NCBI GenBank assembly: GCA_964607965.1
Contig: CAZSMH010000001.1
Coordinates: 1 to 64,000, forward strand
DNA: 64,000 nucleotides
Direction of reading: 5' to 3'
Source of the DNA: SZUA-584 sp964607965
GTDB taxonomy: Bacteria; Bacillota; Clostridia; Christensenellales; SZUA-584
Shown here in pieces: positions 17,431 to 25,856 of the stretch. A model generated the notes under the pieces. The model was not told the DNA's origin. It saw only the letters and a list, made by a program, of their open reading frames with translations, and made no database searches. A program made the translations under genes and the position numbers. Every line of letters starts with the position of its first letter. Position 1 is the first letter of the stretch.

Positions 17431-18228
17431 ATGAAAAAAACTTTGATTGTTATAATCTGTATTATTATCGTAGCTTTGCCGGTTATATGGTTTTTTCCCG
17501 CGTTGCAAAGCTATGTGGTTATGAGTATTTATTCCGAATCACAAAACAAATCGAGCGTTATGCAGGAAAACGGCTTTGCCGTCAGAATGGTTTCGGGGGA
17601 AGGCTGGTATCCTTTTGTGCTGACGTTCAACGCGGACGCGTTTTCGGATTGGTCGGGCATTAGGGCAGATATGTCGATACTGTATAACTTCGGCGCATTT
17701 GATGCGGCAACGCGAACATCCTCTTTATATAACAGTAAGAGCGACTTATATTCTGCGTTTTACGGTGCGTATGCAATAAAAAAACATGACGGCGAATACG
17801 GATTTTTAAGCTGCGGCTCGCTGAACATTGACGAAATGATAACTGCGGTTAAGTACGATTATACACAGCTGGTTATAAAGAACTTCGGATGTATCAATCC
17901 ATTATTCATTATTGAAGGATATAACTTAAAAAGCGATGTTGCATGCGCGGGCAGCAGCGGCTGGACCAGAATAGACGCAAAGATGCGCGTTAACGGAGCC
18001 GCTCATAATTTCAAGGAAAACAAGACGGCTTATCTGCAATACGGCAGGCCGCAGCCGGCAGATAAGGATTTTGACGCAATCACGATGACAGGAAGGGTCT
18101 ACGCAAAATATTTTGAAGAATACGGCTGCACAATAATGCTGTATGTAATGGCAGAGGGGCTTTCGGCTGTCGAAGAATGCGACAACAATATACTGGCTAA
18201 AACTGTTATATCAGGTCTTGATTTATAA
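17431..18228 (+). CDS. Membrane-anchored or secreted protein of unknown function
   Basis: 265 residues from the ATG at 17431. The N-terminus is MKK followed by a hydrophobic stretch of about 20 residues (a signal peptide or anchor), then a polar extracytoplasmic domain with several aromatic residues and Cys. I do not recognise the family. The GTG at 17395 extends the frame by 12 residues but gives a poorer signal sequence; no clear ribosome site precedes either start. A TATATTATATTT stretch directly upstream may include a promoter -10 box. It lies between the pnp terminator and a convergent peptidase gene. Confidence 0.65.
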   Translation: MKKTLIVIICIIIVALPVIWFFPALQSYVVMSIYSESQNKSSVMQENGFAVRMVSGEGWYPFVLTFNADAFSDWSGIRADMSILYNFGAFDAATRTSSLYNSKSDLYSAFYGAYAIKKHDGEYGFLSCGSLNIDEMITAVKYDYTQLVIKNFGCINPLFIIEGYNLKSDVACAGSSGWTRIDAKMRVNGAAHNFKENKTAYLQYGRPQPADKDFDAITMTGRVYAKYFEEYGCTIMLYVMAEGLSAVEECDNNILAKTVISGLDL

Positions 18229-18255
18229 GCTTCATAATGCAAAAAGCCAGCAGGG

Positions 18256-19368
18256 TTAGATCAGGTTCTCTTCGTTAAGCACTTCAAGCTCGCCTAAAAA
18301 CCGGCCGTCCTTGCGTATCAGCTCACCGTCAAAATATATCTCGCCGCCGCCGTATTCCGGGCGCTGTATCAAAACAAGGTCCCAATGTACCGCGCTGTCG
18401 TTACCGTTGTCCGCATCCTCGTAGCATGAGCCGGGCGTTAGGTGTATAGAGCCGCATATCTTCTCATCAAACAGCGTATCGCACATGGGGTGCTTAATAT
18501 AAGGATTAACGCCAAATGAAAATTCACCAAGATAGCGCGCGCCCTCATCTGTATTGAGTATTTTGTTAATGCGTTCTGTATTGTTGGCTTTTGCATCAAT
18601 AATTTTGCCGTTGTTGAATTCAAAGCTTATATTTTCAAACTTGAAGCCCTGAGAGAACGACGGCGTATTATATGTTATGCGTCCGTTAGCGCTTTCGCGT
18701 ACCGGGGCTGTGTATATTTCCCCGTCGGGGATGTTCATATGTCCTGAGCATTTTTTCGAGGGTATACCTTTTATGGAAAAAACGATATCGGTACCGGGCC
18801 CCGTTATGCGCACCTGGTCAACGCTGTCAAGCCGCTGCTGCATTGTATCCATTGCTTTATCCATTTTTGAATAGTCAAGGTTGCATACGTCAAAATAAAA
18901 GTCTTCAAATTGCTCTGTGCTCATACCGGCAAGCTGTGCCATTGAGCCGTTAGGATATCTTAACACAACCCACTTTGTCTTTTGAACGCGCAGCTCGTGG
19001 TGCACGCGCTTTGAATATATAGAACGGTACAGTGATAAGTTGTGCTCGTCAATATCGGAGTTTTCCGATGTATTAAGCGAACCGCGGAACGCAACATACG
19101 CCTGCATCTCCTGCATCATGGCGGCATCGTATTTCGCCCAATCTTCTATCTGCTGTTTTGTGGCACCTTTAAGCAAAGCGCGCTGCACACGTGCGCTTCG
19201 CGATATGCAAAAAGGAATGCCTCCGACAGCAAACACTTCCCTTATAAGCTGTTCTGCAACTTCGTCTGGACAGTCAAAATTCTCGATAAGCACCCGTTCG
19301 CCCTTTTTAACGGACATAGAGTAGTTTACCAGTGTATTACATAGCTTTTGCAGTCTTGAATCTATCAT
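18256..19368 (-). CDS. M29-family metallo-aminopeptidase
   Basis: 370 residues of the AmpS/PepS (thermophilic aminopeptidase) family. The expected metal ligands appear in order: Glu in IPDGEIYTAP, Glu in YLGEFSFG, His in GSIHLTPG, and His and Asp in AVHWDLV. It would remove N-terminal residues from peptides in the cytoplasm using two metal ions. The ATG at 19368 is chosen: GGAGGAAAA precedes it and it overlaps the glycosyltransferase stop as ATGA; the upstream extension to 19539 lies inside that gene. Confidence 0.9.
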   Translation of the reverse strand: MIDSRLQKLCNTLVNYSMSVKKGERVLIENFDCPDEVAEQLIREVFAVGGIPFCISRSARVQRALLKGATKQQIEDWAKYDAAMMQEMQAYVAFRGSLNTSENSDIDEHNLSLYRSIYSKRVHHELRVQKTKWVVLRYPNGSMAQLAGMSTEQFEDFYFDVCNLDYSKMDKAMDTMQQRLDSVDQVRITGPGTDIVFSIKGIPSKKCSGHMNIPDGEIYTAPVRESANGRITYNTPSFSQGFKFENISFEFNNGKIIDAKANNTERINKILNTDEGARYLGEFSFGVNPYIKHPMCDTLFDEKICGSIHLTPGSCYEDADNGNDSAVHWDLVLIQRPEYGGGEIYFDGELIRKDGRFLGELEVLNEENLI

Positions 19369-20288
19369 TTTTCCTCCAGATTGATTTTTTCGTCTATTAT
19401 ATAGAGGGGGCGAGCCTTGGCTTCTTCGTATATTCTTCCCAGGTATAGCCCAAAAATGCCTAATGAAAAAAACAAACCCGAAATAAGCAAAAAAACCAGT
19501 GCGAAAAGAATGTGGGTAATCTGCCAAGTTTCGAGGCAAAAAAACACAATGCCGAGGATTAAATATGAGAGCGAAAGCACCCCGAGTATTATTCCTGAAA
19601 TAAACGGAATTTTTAGCGGTTTATCTGAAAATGCGGTGATACCGTCGCCAGCGAGTTTGAGCATTTTTTTTACCGAATAACCGGTTTTGCCTGCTGCGCG
19701 TTCTTCGCGGACAAAATCTGCAGGCACTGCCTTAAAGCCGGTCCAAGCCGCCATACCCCTAAGAAAACGGCTGCGCTCCGGCATAGCGCAAAGCACATCG
19801 CATACCTTGCGGTCGATAAGACGAAAATCGCCGGTGTTTGCAGGAATGTACTGGCCCCCAAGCAGCCTTATCGTTCTGTAGAATACAAATGCCGTTATCT
19901 TTTTAAGCAAAGATTCGCCTTTTCGTTTGATTCGGCGGCCGTATACAATATCAGCTCCGCTCTGCCACTTTTTCACCATGTCAGGAATCAGTTCCGGCGG
20001 ATCCTGCAAATCGCAGTCAATAATTACAACCGCATTTCCCTTCGACACATCCATTCCGGCCGAAACAGCGGCCTGATGTCCGAAGTTTCTTGAAAGGCTG
20101 ACAACGCGCACAGATTTATCTTTTGCTGAAAAAGAACGCAGCAAATCCAGCGAATCGTCACGCGAACCGTCGTTTACAAATATAAGTTCATAATCTTTGA
20201 GCGGTTTCATTACTTTTTTTATTCTTTCGTAGAATAAAGGCAAAACCGTATGTTCGTTATAGACGGGAATCACAACGGAGTATTTCAT
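19365..20288 (-). CDS. Family 2 glycosyltransferase, polyprenyl-phosphate type
   Basis: 307 residues. The GT-A fold begins at once (YSVVIPVYNE), with FVNDGSRDDS, the metal-site IIDCDLQDPPELIP and a RSRFLRGM motif. Two membrane helices close the protein (around residues 225-250 and 260-285). This matches GtrB/YkoT/DPM1-like enzymes that transfer a sugar from a nucleotide donor to a polyprenyl phosphate for wall or teichoic acid decoration. The start at 20288 follows GGAGG by 5 nt. It is translationally coupled to the M29 peptidase, an association with no obvious functional link. Confidence 0.9.
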   Translation of the reverse strand: MKYSVVIPVYNEHTVLPLFYERIKKVMKPLKDYELIFVNDGSRDDSLDLLRSFSAKDKSVRVVSLSRNFGHQAAVSAGMDVSKGNAVVIIDCDLQDPPELIPDMVKKWQSGADIVYGRRIKRKGESLLKKITAFVFYRTIRLLGGQYIPANTGDFRLIDRKVCDVLCAMPERSRFLRGMAAWTGFKAVPADFVREERAAGKTGYSVKKMLKLAGDGITAFSDKPLKIPFISGIILGVLSLSYLILGIVFFCLETWQITHILFALVFLLISGLFFSLGIFGLYLGRIYEEAKARPLYIIDEKINLEEK

Positions 20289-20464
20289 ATTAGCCTCCAA
20301 TAATTATCGAATAAGATTATATACCAAATCACATAACAATTCAAAGTAATTACATGAGATATTATGTTGCAAAATGTTGAAACGTGGCAGCAAAACAGCT
20401 TGCGAAGCATAAGCAAAAATGGTAAGATATGTTTAAATAAATATACGAAAGGAAGTAACGGTAT

Positions 20465-22198
20465 ATGCTGGCTGTATTAGCGCTTTTTGAAGATTTAACA
20501 AAAAGTTGCGGCATAAGCAGCAAAGCACAAGCAGAGATAAAGTCTGCATTTGACGATTGGGAAAATCTCATGCTTGACGGAAAAAATGCTGTGGCGTACT
20601 ATGCCGGCAATAGCGGCGCCGAAAAACCTGCGCTAGCGTGTATAATAAAAAAAATAACTTCAAACGGCGATAAAAAAGCTGCTATTGTTGAAAATATAGA
20701 GCCCCTCGTTATTAAAAGCGGGGAGATCGGCAGGAAAGTTTTTCGCACTGCCCGTCAGAACGGACATTTAAACAAAGAAGGCCATGCACCGATTGTATAC
20801 TTTTTGCCAAAAACAGAGCTTGACAACCTTTTGCAGCGCTCAAAGCTGGCAGATAAAGCGCAGGCATTGATTGAAGCGGGAGATTACAAAGGCGTATGTA
20901 TGTTGTTTGCACCACTAAAAACAGTGCGCACAAACGATATTGTCTGGAACAGCGCAGAGCTGCTATATAAGTTGGGGCTATCGTGCAGCAAGCTTGCGGT
21001 AACGCTTAAGATAAAAGCGGCAGAGAAGAAACGGCTTGAGGAGGCGGAGCGCTACAGGAGTTACTGCATCGCGTTTCTGCAGCGCGGTGCTGTTTTAGAG
21101 CCTGAAAGTTCCAGATGTGCTACAGCACTGGCATATAGGTATTATTCTAATGTACACGAGCTTATGCGTCCGGGTGAAAGACGCGACCAGGATTTATCCG
21201 AGCAGATTGACAAGGCGCACGAGTGGCTATCGCGTGCACTAGAGATATATCCCGAGAGCATACGCAACCATTACCGGAAGGGAAAGCTTATTATAGAAAA
21301 GCAGGTACCGTATCTTTTGTTCGGCCAGCGTGCGTTTGGCTCGCGCGAAGCTGAGCTGCTGCGTGAGATAAGAGAAGTAGGCGAGGAACATCTGGCGACT
21401 GCCATTACGCTTTATGAAACGCAGACAGACGAAGATATAAAGCAGCGCAACCGCCGCGAATACGCTAAGGCGCTTTTCGTTCTGGGCGGATACTATATTG
21501 ATGACGCTTATCTGCCGATGCACGAATTTTATTTAAGAGGTATTGCCGGAACAAAACCTCTGCCCGGCATTCCGGCTATATCCGAGCTTAATATCCAAAG
21601 CGCAGTGCAATACCTGGAAAAGTGCTTTAGCGCTGAAACCGATATGCAGCTTTCTAATCTTGATACTAAACTGATGTCTAAGAAGCATAAAGAATGGACG
21701 CGCTCGCCTATTGAAAAACTATACCGTTTAGGATGTGCGCATAGCGCTCTGGCATTTATAGCGCGCACAAAGGGATGTGAAGATGAGCTGGAAATGCATG
21801 CGGATAAAGCTTTGTATTTTCTTGATGCGGCAATGAAAACGGCAAGAAACAGCACCGACCGCGTTCGCAACACATGGCATATAAGCGAAAAGATAGCCTG
21901 GACATATATACACAAGGGAAAATACCAAAAAGCTGCCTCGCTGCTGTTTTGTGCAAAGTCCGGCTATATAATAAATACACGAGTTATTGCGCTGCTGCTT
22001 GAAGGAGGGGCGGACGCAATAAAAAAGGCAGAAGAAGCGCTTGTTGCGGTATCGAAAGACAAACACAATTTGGCGTCAGGATTAACAAATGTGCTTTTGG
22101 CATATATTATAAGGCAAACAAAAAGTACAGAAGTGCCGCTGACAAAAACGCTGTCTGCAAAGAATCAAAGGCTCGCGAATATACTCGGACTTCAATAA
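20465..22198 (+). CDS. Large helical protein of unknown function, TPR-like
   Basis: 577 residues with a good ribosome site (GAAAGGAAG). No signal peptide or membrane segment is seen. The sequence is rich in Ala, Leu, Lys and Glu and looks like consecutive helix pairs from about residue 130 onward, consistent with a TPR-like or similar solenoid (for example ALEIYPESIRNHYRKGKL and KIAWTYIHKGKYQKAASLL). The first 110 residues may be a separate domain with some beta structure (APIVYFLPKTELDNLL). I do not recognise the family. It is alone between a divergent glycosyltransferase operon and a small conserved gene. Confidence 0.75.
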   Translation: MLAVLALFEDLTKSCGISSKAQAEIKSAFDDWENLMLDGKNAVAYYAGNSGAEKPALACIIKKITSNGDKKAAIVENIEPLVIKSGEIGRKVFRTARQNGHLNKEGHAPIVYFLPKTELDNLLQRSKLADKAQALIEAGDYKGVCMLFAPLKTVRTNDIVWNSAELLYKLGLSCSKLAVTLKIKAAEKKRLEEAERYRSYCIAFLQRGAVLEPESSRCATALAYRYYSNVHELMRPGERRDQDLSEQIDKAHEWLSRALEIYPESIRNHYRKGKLIIEKQVPYLLFGQRAFGSREAELLREIREVGEEHLATAITLYETQTDEDIKQRNRREYAKALFVLGGYYIDDAYLPMHEFYLRGIAGTKPLPGIPAISELNIQSAVQYLEKCFSAETDMQLSNLDTKLMSKKHKEWTRSPIEKLYRLGCAHSALAFIARTKGCEDELEMHADKALYFLDAAMKTARNSTDRVRNTWHISEKIAWTYIHKGKYQKAASLLFCAKSGYIINTRVIALLLEGGADAIKKAEEALVAVSKDKHNLASGLTNVLLAYIIRQTKSTEVPLTKTLSAKNQRLANILGLQ

Positions 22199-22226
22199 TT
22201 AAATCAACAAACAGCCTTGCCCTTTA

Positions 22227-22255
22227 TTGACGAAGACACAGTAATATGATATATT
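22227..22255 (+). promoter_or_regulatory. Sigma-A promoter for the 77-residue protein
   Basis: TTGACG at 22227-22232 and TATATT at 22250-22255 are separated by 17 nt. The start codon is about 50 nt downstream. Confidence 0.8.
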
Positions 22256-22306
22256 GTCTCTGGTGAATGGAAATGTCACCAAATATGTGAATAAGGAGGT
22301 AGAAAC

Positions 22307-22540
22307 ATGAAGATTAAGAACATTAATGAACCGCGGAAATTCTTTGAAACGCTCAAAAAATGCAAAGGCAAAATTGAGCTGGTAACTTCAGAGGGTGACA
22401 GGCTCAACCTAAAATCAACGCTTTGCCAGTACATCATGCTTACACAGATGTTCTCGGAAGCCAAGATTGACGAGCTTGAACTGCTTGTCTCAGAGCCGGA
22501 AGATTTGAACCTGCTACTGAATTATCTGGTTAGAGGATAA
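22307..22540 (+). CDS. Small conserved protein of unknown function
   Basis: 77 residues, with a near-consensus promoter, a strong AAGGAGG ribosome site and its own terminator, so it is a well-defined monocistronic gene. The sequence (KFFETLKKCKGKIELVTS and an acidic helical C-terminus) resembles small clostridial proteins sometimes labelled polyA polymerase in databases; it is far too short for that activity and has no nucleotidyltransferase motif. Function unknown. Confidence 0.8.
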   Translation: MKIKNINEPRKFFETLKKCKGKIELVTSEGDRLNLKSTLCQYIMLTQMFSEAKIDELELLVSEPEDLNLLLNYLVRG

Positions 22541-22558
22541 CCAAATCTTTCAAAAGTC

Positions 22559-22581
22559 AGCCGCTGATATGCGGCTTTTTT
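22559..22581 (+). terminator. Rho-independent terminator
   Basis: AGCCGC (22559-22564) pairs with GCGGCT (22571-22576) around a 6-nt loop and is followed by TTTTT. Confidence 0.88.
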
Positions 22582-22658
22582 GATATATACGAAATGTACG
22601 TTTTTTTGTACAGAAACCATGCTAATATAAATAAATAAAAGGAAAGGGGCGATATGGT

Positions 22659-25600
22659 TTGGGCTTAAATATTGTGACCGGTCGTGCAGGGAGCGGCAAA
22701 AGCCGGTACCTTATGGTACAGATAAAGAAACTTTTAAAGAACCCGTTTGAAAAAATTATCGTTATCGTTCCTGGTCAGCTTACCTTCGAGACAGAAAAAC
22801 GAATAATGCTGGAATGCGGTACGCAGGGTTTTCTTGGACTTGAGGTTTTGAGCATATCAAGGCTTGCGTATAAAATACTGGAGAATACGGGCGGCAATCC
22901 GTTTTTATCCAATTCACAAAAAGCTGTTGCGTGCCATTTGGCTCTTTTAGCTTTTAACGACCCTTTTTGCGGCACAGGTCACCTGCCTGATTTTGAAGTC
23001 TGCCTTGCTAAACTTTTTATGCGGCTTAAAAGCTACTGCCAGACGCCGGAGAGTCTCAAAAATGCGGTAGAATGTTTAAAAGGCACGGGATTTGGCGACA
23101 AATTGTCTGATATTGCGAAAGTGTACGAAAAATATATGCAAATCTGCAAAGACCGGGCGGACACGGCAGACATGTATGTACTGGCTGCAAAAAACGTAAA
23201 ACACGCGGATTTGCACGGCGCACATGTGTTTATAGACGGAATGGACAGCTTTTCGCCTGCCGTTATGGCTCTTATGCAGCAGGTAATGGCTGTTTCAAAG
23301 CAAACATACGCCGCTTTTCGCGCAGAAGGGGAAGGTACCGATACGGATTTATTTGCTTCAGAAAAGCGTGATATGGACAGCTTGATAAAAGCCGCCACCA
23401 CAGCAGGGCTTGAAATAAAGCAAACAGGCGACCTTATTCCGCTTGATATACCAGATAGATACAGAAGCAAATCGATAAAATTTTTAGAAGAAAATCTATA
23501 TGCTTATCCATATACACCGTTTAACGAGAAGCCTGACGGTATCCGTATAATTGAGGCTGAGGATACAGAGCAGGAAGTCAGAGCATTGGCCGCTAATATA
23601 ATCGGCGAAGCCCAAAGAGGGAAGCGCTTCCGCGATATTGCTGTTGCAGTTGGCTCAATCGATAAATACCTGCCAGCAATAAAATCTGTATTTGCACAAT
23701 GTGGTATATCTTATTTTATTGATGAGAGGCGCACATTGTCGGAAAATACTTATTATAGTTTTTTATACAGTGCGCTTTGTGCGGCTGCCGGAGATGCCGG
23801 TGCGGTTGAGGGCTATGTGTACAGCGAATACTCTCCTGCGACAGCGGAGCAGCGTGCAGCGCTTTTAAGCTACACGCAGCGGTACGCTTTGAAGGGCTGG
23901 CATTATCATAAAAAGTTTATTTACGGCAGTGATGTGCAAGAGATTGAATCTATCCGTACGCAGATAATGCGGCCGCTTAATAACCTTATTGAAGGCATCG
24001 CTAAGCCCGATACCCGCGGACAGATAGATTCGGTCCTAAGTTTTATCAGTGAGTGCAATGTGTATGAAAAGCTAAAAAAACTGAGCGAAAGTGTTGATGA
24101 GGCTTTTGTATATGGCGAAATATCGTATATGGCGCAGGTGTATGACAAAAGCATAGAGGTGCTGGAGGGTATAGCCGATATTGCAGAAGGCATACCGCTG
24201 ACGCCGAAAACGCTGTGCAGTCTTGTGAAGACGGGCTTTGAAGCTGTAAAAATCGCTGTTATACCTCCAGCTACGGATGAGGTGGCGGTTTTTGATATAT
24301 CTGTTGCCCGCATGCCCGGAATTGATGTGCTTTTTGTAATAGGAGTAAATGACGGTGTTTGGCCGTCCCGAGAGGACAAGGCAGACATACTGCCGTCGGC
24401 GGAGCTTGAATCTTTATATAAAAGTGGTATTGATATTGGTTTGTACGACCCGGCGGAACATAAATTAAAGGTATATGCAACGCTTGCCAAGCCGAAAGAG
24501 AGGCTTATATTAAGCTACAACATACAGTCAGGGCAGCCGTCGGTCATTATTGACAGAATAAAGCGTCTGTTTCCCAAACTGAAGCCGGAAAAGCCTGATA
24601 TGCCTCTTGCGTGTGTTGCGGATATTAAGTCGGAGGTGCTTTTCGCATTGGCCGAAGCGCTGCGCGGCAGAGAGCTCAATATCAAATTACTGCGCAGCTG
24701 TGCATATCATTTGACAAATCCGGGCTGGCGCAATGGCGCACGGGAAATGCTTTTGCGTACCAACGCGGCCATAACCTTAGATGAGGAAACGGCACTGGTG
24801 CTGTACGGCAGCATGCGCTGCAGCGCTACTCGGATAGAAAACTTTTATAAATGCCCTTATAAGCATTTTCTTGATTACGGGCTAAAGGTTAAGCTAAAGC
24901 GGGATTATATGCATGACCGCATAGATATAGGCGCATATATGCATTTTTCGCTCGATATGTTCACAAAAAAATTGCTGGAAGACGGCGCGGATATAAAAAA
25001 ACTGACTGTGGCTGAAACAACGCAGCGAATGGCAGAAGCGGCAAAAAGGGCTGCAGAGCAATATGAAAACGGCAAGCTTATTGAGGATGAGCGCTTCGCT
25101 TTATTAAAGGTGCAGCTTGAGCGCGAGCTTACGGACACAGCGCAGCGTATCCGCAGCCATATGATTGGAAGCAAAGCCTCTATATTCGCCAGCGAATTAT
25201 CATTTGAGTATGATGCGGGAGCAAAAGACGGCAACATTAGTATTATCGGAAAAATAGACAGGATTGACAAGGCAGACGGATATTTCCGTGTTGTTGACTA
25301 TAAATCGTCAAAAACCAAACTGGATTTAAATGCGCTGGCAGCAGGCACGTCTATACAGCTGGCAGTATATATAGATGCTGCAAAAAGGATGCTAAAAGAC
25401 TCAGAGCCAGCCGGCGGTTACTATATGAAAATCGGCGAGAAATACAGCGACAGTTATGAACAGGCACAAAAAGACTCAAGAATGACGGGAATATCGCTTT
25501 GTGATGCTGATGTGCTGTCGAGTTTTAGCGCAATTATGCCGGGAGGCGGTTTTTCGGCGATAGACCAGGCAGTGACATCGTCAGGCGCACTTAATATGCG

Positions 25601-25856
25601 AGGAGCCGCAAGGCTGTTTTCGGCTGAGGAACTAAACGCGCTGCTTTCATTTACCCGCAGCATGATAACAAAGGGCGTAAAACGCATATATTGCGGAGAT
25701 GCGGATATATGTCCTGCAGAAAAAGCATGTGGTTATTGCGAATATTCGGGCATATGCCGGATTAATACGAATTATTCTGGAAACACAATCCGGGAGACGC
25801 CGTGCTTTGATCGGGCGCTTCTGGAAAACGGGGAGACAGACAGTGAAAACGCATGA
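22659..25856 (+). CDS. addB: AddB, helicase-nuclease subunit B
   Basis: 1065 residues. An N-terminal Walker A (GRAGSGKS) and a superfamily-1-like helicase core come first, and a RecB-type nuclease domain is at the C-terminus (GKIDRIDKADGYFRVVDYKS). The iron-sulfur ligands typical of AddB are visible: one Cys in FYKCPYKHFLDYG and three in the CGYCEYSGIC end. With AddA it processes double-strand DNA ends for recombination. The start is a TTG at 22659, supported by AGGAAAGGGG at 9 nt; the nearby ATG at 22654 is out of frame and stops after four codons. Confidence 0.94.
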   Translation: MGLNIVTGRAGSGKSRYLMVQIKKLLKNPFEKIIVIVPGQLTFETEKRIMLECGTQGFLGLEVLSISRLAYKILENTGGNPFLSNSQKAVACHLALLAFNDPFCGTGHLPDFEVCLAKLFMRLKSYCQTPESLKNAVECLKGTGFGDKLSDIAKVYEKYMQICKDRADTADMYVLAAKNVKHADLHGAHVFIDGMDSFSPAVMALMQQVMAVSKQTYAAFRAEGEGTDTDLFASEKRDMDSLIKAATTAGLEIKQTGDLIPLDIPDRYRSKSIKFLEENLYAYPYTPFNEKPDGIRIIEAEDTEQEVRALAANIIGEAQRGKRFRDIAVAVGSIDKYLPAIKSVFAQCGISYFIDERRTLSENTYYSFLYSALCAAAGDAGAVEGYVYSEYSPATAEQRAALLSYTQRYALKGWHYHKKFIYGSDVQEIESIRTQIMRPLNNLIEGIAKPDTRGQIDSVLSFISECNVYEKLKKLSESVDEAFVYGEISYMAQVYDKSIEVLEGIADIAEGIPLTPKTLCSLVKTGFEAVKIAVIPPATDEVAVFDISVARMPGIDVLFVIGVNDGVWPSREDKADILPSAELESLYKSGIDIGLYDPAEHKLKVYATLAKPKERLILSYNIQSGQPSVIIDRIKRLFPKLKPEKPDMPLACVADIKSEVLFALAEALRGRELNIKLLRSCAYHLTNPGWRNGAREMLLRTNAAITLDEETALVLYGSMRCSATRIENFYKCPYKHFLDYGLKVKLKRDYMHDRIDIGAYMHFSLDMFTKKLLEDGADIKKLTVAETTQRMAEAAKRAAEQYENGKLIEDERFALLKVQLERELTDTAQRIRSHMIGSKASIFASELSFEYDAGAKDGNISIIGKIDRIDKADGYFRVVDYKSSKTKLDLNALAAGTSIQLAVYIDAAKRMLKDSEPAGGYYMKIGEKYSDSYEQAQKDSRMTGISLCDADVLSSFSAIMPGGGFSAIDQAVTSSGALNMRGAARLFSAEELNALLSFTRSMITKGVKRIYCGDADICPAEKACGYCEYSGICRINTNYSGNTIRETPCFDRALLENGETDSENA

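Noticed and set aside
22307..22540. Annotation as polyA polymerase
   Set aside because: Only 77 residues and no nucleotidyltransferase motif; the name seems to be a database carry-over.
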